Position numbers and translations under genes: made by a program
Shown: piece after piece, positions 59,997 through 64,000 of the stretch
Layout of the letters: every line of letters begins with the position of its first letter
How positions within the stretch are numbered: position 1 is the stretch's first letter
Assembly: GCA_001414345.1 (NCBI GenBank)
Contig: LLCB01000268.1
Coordinates: 1-64,000, forward strand
DNA from: Hymenoscyphus infarciens
Taxonomy: Eukaryota; Ascomycota; Leotiomycetes; Helotiales; Helotiaceae
Length of the DNA: 64,000 nt
Reading direction: 5' to 3'
Notes under the pieces: generated by a model
What the model saw: only the letters and a program-made list of their open reading frames with translations
Database searches by the model: none
Told to the model about the DNA's origin: nothing

Positions 59997-62900
59997 TTAA
60001 TAGGCTCCCTTCCTAAAACTCCACCCGGGACTGTCAACAAGTACAACCGGAGATCTTCCTGATAAAACCGGCGTCCCAGACTCCAGCGAAAACCCCTCAA
60101 CCTTCGCCCCTTCTTTCCCATAAGCCCACAACATCAATCCAACCCAATTAGTCCCCTTATAATTCAGAATTCCTTCAGGAACAGGGAAGCGTGTCTGCGG
60201 GCCAATATTAGCTATATATTTGCCGAATTGCCAACCGTTGACGTATAGGAGGGCACGATATCCTGTAGCAGCAGTCGAATTCTTAAACACGAAAGAGAGT
60301 GGGATATCCCATTTCTCGCTCGGGAGAGCAAGAGAAAATTTTGCTGTGTAGTAGTTTACTCCCGCCGCTTTGAGACCGGCGTAGGGACTCCCAGAAGTAA
60401 GAACTTCAGCAGGTGGGTTGGGAGCGGTGAAACCCTGACGTTCAGCTGAGAAACCGCCTTCATTTAGTGGTCCACGGATTTGATCCACGTAATCTTCACC
60501 TCCCAGGTTTCCGGTGAGTTTCCAGTATATGGGCGTTTTACCGGTGCTGTTTGAGCCAGTGAGTGCATAGTCAATGATGCCGCGGGGAGATTTCATGTCG
60601 TCAGCGCCAGGGGTGTCTTCTTCAAGACCCATGTTGTCTACTATGACGGTGAGGATATAAGTGCTATCTGTGGTGATTGATGGTATGCTGTATGTCGCAT
60701 TGCTCCATTCGCTTTCCATTTCGCCAGGAAATGATCCAATAAGGGTGCCGTTGAGAAACACCGAAGATGCGAATGCCCAGCCACCACGGGTCGAGATGTA
60801 TAGAGAACTCTCTTGCCCAGTTGAAGTGAAAGCACCGCGGTAGATGAGAGCACCGACGTGAAAACCATAATCGCTTCCGTAGAGCGATACGGGTGTCAAA
60901 AGAGGCATTCCAGCTGGGTTTGTTGTCTTAATATGATCGGCAACGACCCAGAGACTGTCATCGTAATCGGACTTGATTTCGGGCAATGAATCAACATAGC
61001 TCCATTCAAGCCCCGAGAGATTGGGAAGATCTAGATCAAGTGCTGGCAATCGTATCTCCGTTTCTGGGTAAGCCTTTTCTTCCCCATTGATGAAAAGCTT
61101 TGTTATGTCTGCCGGTGCCCCAATCACTTCAATTGTTGTAGAGGTGTTGAAATCTGCAGATACGTAAAGGGACCCATCTGATATAGAAGCATTTCTGACA
61201 AGATATCCCGCTTTGAGAATTACGGATTCTGGGTTAAGATGCGAAGTCCCATATGCTGCGCCAATATCCGGAACCCAATAGTCGTATGCTGAGTCTCGGT
61301 CTGTTGACATTAGTATGCTAGGAAGAAACCTGCCCACTGCAAACTCACCAAGGATATAAACTGTGAACGATCCTATTTGAATCACCTTTCGTGTCGTGTC
61401 AGTGATGCATTGAACAACCCAATTCCCTCCTATTAATTTGGTCACAACTCCAGCACCCTCAACAACCACCGGTTCCGATGCTAAATTGAAGGCCATCTCG
61501 TGCCTTTCTCCGGTATCCCCATAAACCAAAAGGACCGTCTTATCGATATACTGTTTCCAGGTAAAAATTTCAGCGGTGGAGTAAAGCACATTGAGGCCTG
61601 CAAAATAGTCGCTGACATGCACTTTTGAATCTCGACCCTTTAAGATCAAAGATCCACCGAGTTGAGGAACAAGAAGCTGCCCCACCGATGTTGAAAACTC
61701 AATTGTGTAGTTTGTTATTGCCTGAGAAGCATAGTCAAGGTGTCTTACAACATAGAAATTTCCATGCGTACCGTTTCCAACGAGTAGAGTGACGGCGATT
61801 TCTTTGGTAGTGCTGTATACAAGATTCGTGTAGTTGATATTCGGTGTGGCGGTAATATATCCCGGAGAGACTTTCAGCATTTGAGCTTGAAGTTTCAACT
61901 CGCTATACTTTTCTCTGTTCAAGGCACGCCCGTCTTCCTCGATGGCGGAGCCGTAGTCGTAAGAAGTATATCCTTCTGGTTGACTAATGCCACCCCAATT
62001 TGTTCCTCCAAAGATCTTAGAATTTTCTTAGTACTGCATTCTCATCCAAGTTCTTCGTGTCAAACTTACCATATACTATAAGAACTTCTGATTAGTGGGT
62101 GCTACAGTCAAAAGTTATGGCTCATACCTTTACAGAAGACTTACAAGATTCAAGAAAGTAGTTCCAGCAGAAAATAAATTCTTGTAGAAAACCCGTTGAA
62201 ACTCATATCCCAACAGCTCTGAGCATTTCTCAAACCCAGGCCCACCCCAAGCATCAAATGACCCCGCTTGAAACTTTGGAAAATTAGTTTTGATATTCAA
62301 AGAACTTTGCTAAGGGACCAACCTCGACAACCGCATTAGGTGTGTTTGGGGATTGCTTCAGATGCAGTGCACGCCAGGTGGTTGGTAAGAAATTCGCTGG
62401 CCATACTGTGGGGTTCGACTAGAAAGCTTGTCAGATTCAAACATTCGATTCTCAACTTTGATAATTGCACCTACACAGTCGAATCTCAGTGGGTAGCCAT
62501 CATATCCCTACACAAAAATCAGCAAATAACACCAATTCTCGTGGTTATCTTGATGTCTCACGTAAATATCAACATCTCCCTGCCCAGTTCCTGGAGCAAA
62601 GTAGCCCAAGGGATTCACATCATTAGAAATGAAAGGAACCACTATTCCAGCATTCCTGGCTTGATCTTCCACATACTGCATGTAATCTGTTTGAGGAAAA
62701 GGTTTGATGTAGCCAGACCGGCTGTATTCATTTTCTGGCTGCCATAGTATGATAGGCCCTCCTTCTGTGATTTGATATTTGGCGATAATCTCGCCGATTT
62801 TGGCCATGTAACTTGAGAAGATGTTAGTTGGGTGCGCGTTTTGGATTTCTTTGAGGATTTTACTTGTCCGTGGCTGCCAAATAATCCGGGTCTGAGGTCC

Positions 62901-63419
62901 GTAACCGTCCAGTAATTCGTTGCAACCAACCCGGGAACCCACCACCTGTCACCTCAGCATTAATATAAGGTCCTGGCCTCTGGAAATAGTCAGCTTTGAA
63001 ATGGAAGGATTTCATGGGATTTGGCGTACGGCAAGAAGGTAAATTCCAGCTTCAGAAGCAGCTTCGATGAAAGGCACCAGATCAAATACGCCGTCGGCCT
63101 TGAACTCTCCCTGTTTATGTTCAAGCAAAGCCCACATTGTGTAAAAGCTCACACAATTGAAACCCATAGCTTTTATCTTTTGAAAGACATCCAAATAAAG
63201 GGAGGCTACCGGTAGTCGGAATGGATGAACTTCACCACTGAAAAACATGATTCGCTCTCCATGGATAAACAGCGAATGTTGATCCCACGTTACTATGTTT
63301 TGCAGCAATGCTCGTTTTGCTGGGTCATTTGGCATTTGAATTGAAAGGCGGGACGGTTGTTGACTAAAAGACAGCGCATGGCCCGAAAGGGCCCACGCCA
63401 ATAGACTGGAAAATTTCAT
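59997..63419 (-). CDS. Secreted beta-galactosidase, GH35, 8 exons
   Basis: Hydrolyses terminal beta-galactosyl residues of lactose and plant galactans outside the cell. 1012 residues, near the usual length of fungal LacA enzymes. Exons (minus): 63030-63419, 62864-62979, 62562-62811, 62475-62507, 62323-62418, 62145-62273, 62070-62075 and 59997-62015. Introns are 49-69 nt, all GT-AG, most with CTAAC/CTGAC. Signal peptide about residues 1-18. RPGPYINAE near 131. Acid/base E197 in WQPENEYS. Nucleophile E295 is the last residue of exon 5 and FQAG starts exon 6. [13 protein letters not shown] is assembled across the 6-nt exon 7. Exon 8 encodes the end of the barrel and the long beta-sandwich part. 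No damage was seen. Gene symbol is left open because several LacA paralogues exist in such fungi. Confidence 0.9.
62070..62075 (-). other. 6-nt microexon of the GH35 gene
   Basis: TATATG (minus strand) between an acceptor TTATAG and a donor GTAAGT. It supplies Tyr-Met between NL (end of exon 6) and IFGGTNWGG (exon 8), completing the NLYM(I/T)FGGTNWG motif of the family. Flanking introns are 69 nt (62076-62144) and 54 nt (62016-62069). Confidence 0.72.
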
Positions 63420-64000
63420 CGCGATTGATGCTCAAGAGTACCTATGAAGACAATTTCGAAGACCCAGATTGAAATAGCGAGATGTTGGAGGAGGGAGAGA
63501 ATTCCCTCTATATGACATGTTGTTGCTCACTGTCATCCCATCGTGGGTTTCTTTCCCCGCCATCCGCGACGTGCGGGGTCATGTTTATACCGATACCTAC
63601 CTATCTGGTGATCTTCCCATGAAGGACGTGATAAGATTGCTGAAGATAGGAGAACCTTGAATCAATCCAAAGGTTCCAATTGTCCAATGATATCATGGAC
63701 ATAATTGAGGAGAACCAGGTACGGATGATGTTTCGGAAGATAGATCGTGCCATGATTGGGGCGGCTAGTAAACAAAAAATAGCGTATGCCAGGAGCAGGC
63801 TCTACCGGGACGGAAAAAAGTTCCTTATTTACACCTCTTAAAACAATGCGGAATTGTAGGAGAACTGTATATTTAAAAACTCAGAGAGTGCCTATAACTA
63901 TTAATAAGTTAGATTAGAATCGTTCTATATTTTTTTATACATTTTTCTCACCTCACGCATGCTGCTGACATAATAATCGGCCCGGAGTAAGAGACGCGCG
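63420..64000. other. Upstream region of the GH35 gene
   Basis: Contains the candidate repressor sites noted separately and a GGCTAG word (63763-63768) that fits the XlnR-type GGCTAR consensus. No gene was recognised in this stretch, which runs to the window end. Confidence 0.4.
63555..63578. promoter_or_regulatory. Paired CreA/Cre1-like sites
   Basis: CCCCGC (63555-63560) and GCGGGG (63573-63578) form an inverted pair about 140-160 bp upstream of the GH35 start. Both match SYGGRG, the binding consensus of the carbon-catabolite repressor CreA, in opposite orientations. Repression of this gene by glucose is inference. Confidence 0.4.

Noticed and set aside
1..64000. tRNA, rRNA, CRISPR array or replication origin
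   Set aside because: I saw no cloverleaf-like segment with intact arms, no rRNA core words and no spacer-repeat array. A covariance search could still find something in the RIP-degraded part.

Overview
The window is nuclear DNA of a filamentous ascomycete (Pezizomycotina). Evidence: short GT-AG introns of 47-130 nt with CTRAC/CTAAY branch sites, a secreted fungal GH35 beta-galactosidase, a fungal microsomal P450, a hydrophobin-type protein, and a large AT-rich block whose reading frames are broken almost only by TAG/TAA codons, the mark of repeat-induced point mutation (RIP). I cannot name the genus.

Positions 1-1246 are balanced-GC flank. Positions 1247-44396 are one nested transposon graveyard. 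A Ty3/Gypsy element (Gypsy-1, minus strand, 1247-16785) carries a small LTR element without recognisable coding (LARD-A, 6964-10688). A sliver of host DNA (16790-16878) follows. Next comes a block whose outer ends are inverted CAGTGTT termini (16879 and 44396). Inside it lie a TRIM-like element (18500-19453), a second LTR element of the LARD family (LARD-B, 20565-25576), a piggyBac-type transposase relic (about 26390-28740), and a second TRIM-like element (30587-43423) whose left LTR was split by a second Gypsy copy (Gypsy-2, plus strand, 30595-42353). Target-site duplications give the order of insertion. Both Gypsy copies carry a long third reading frame downstream of integrase.

Positions 44397-64000 are gene-bearing. 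They hold a kinase-like fragment, a degenerate minisatellite, an eight-cysteine hydrophobin (46255-46909, minus), about 2.4 kb without a convincing gene, a complete six-exon cytochrome P450 (49482-51329, plus), a minus-strand gene built from 21-nt exons that each encode one coiled-coil heptad and that is interrupted by a hAT-type MITE (51956-54009), a small membrane protein (54603-55186, minus), an intron-less fungal protein (55680-56345, plus), a pseudogene cut by a TA-flanked MITE (56372-57611), a second copy of that MITE (58858-59600), and an eight-exon GH35 beta-galactosidase with a 6-nt exon (59997-63419, minus).

The genes do not form an obvious pathway. Splice models were built by eye from frame, GT-AG sites, branch sites and family motifs. 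The strongest new observation is the heptad-per-exon gene and its inactivation by a MITE.
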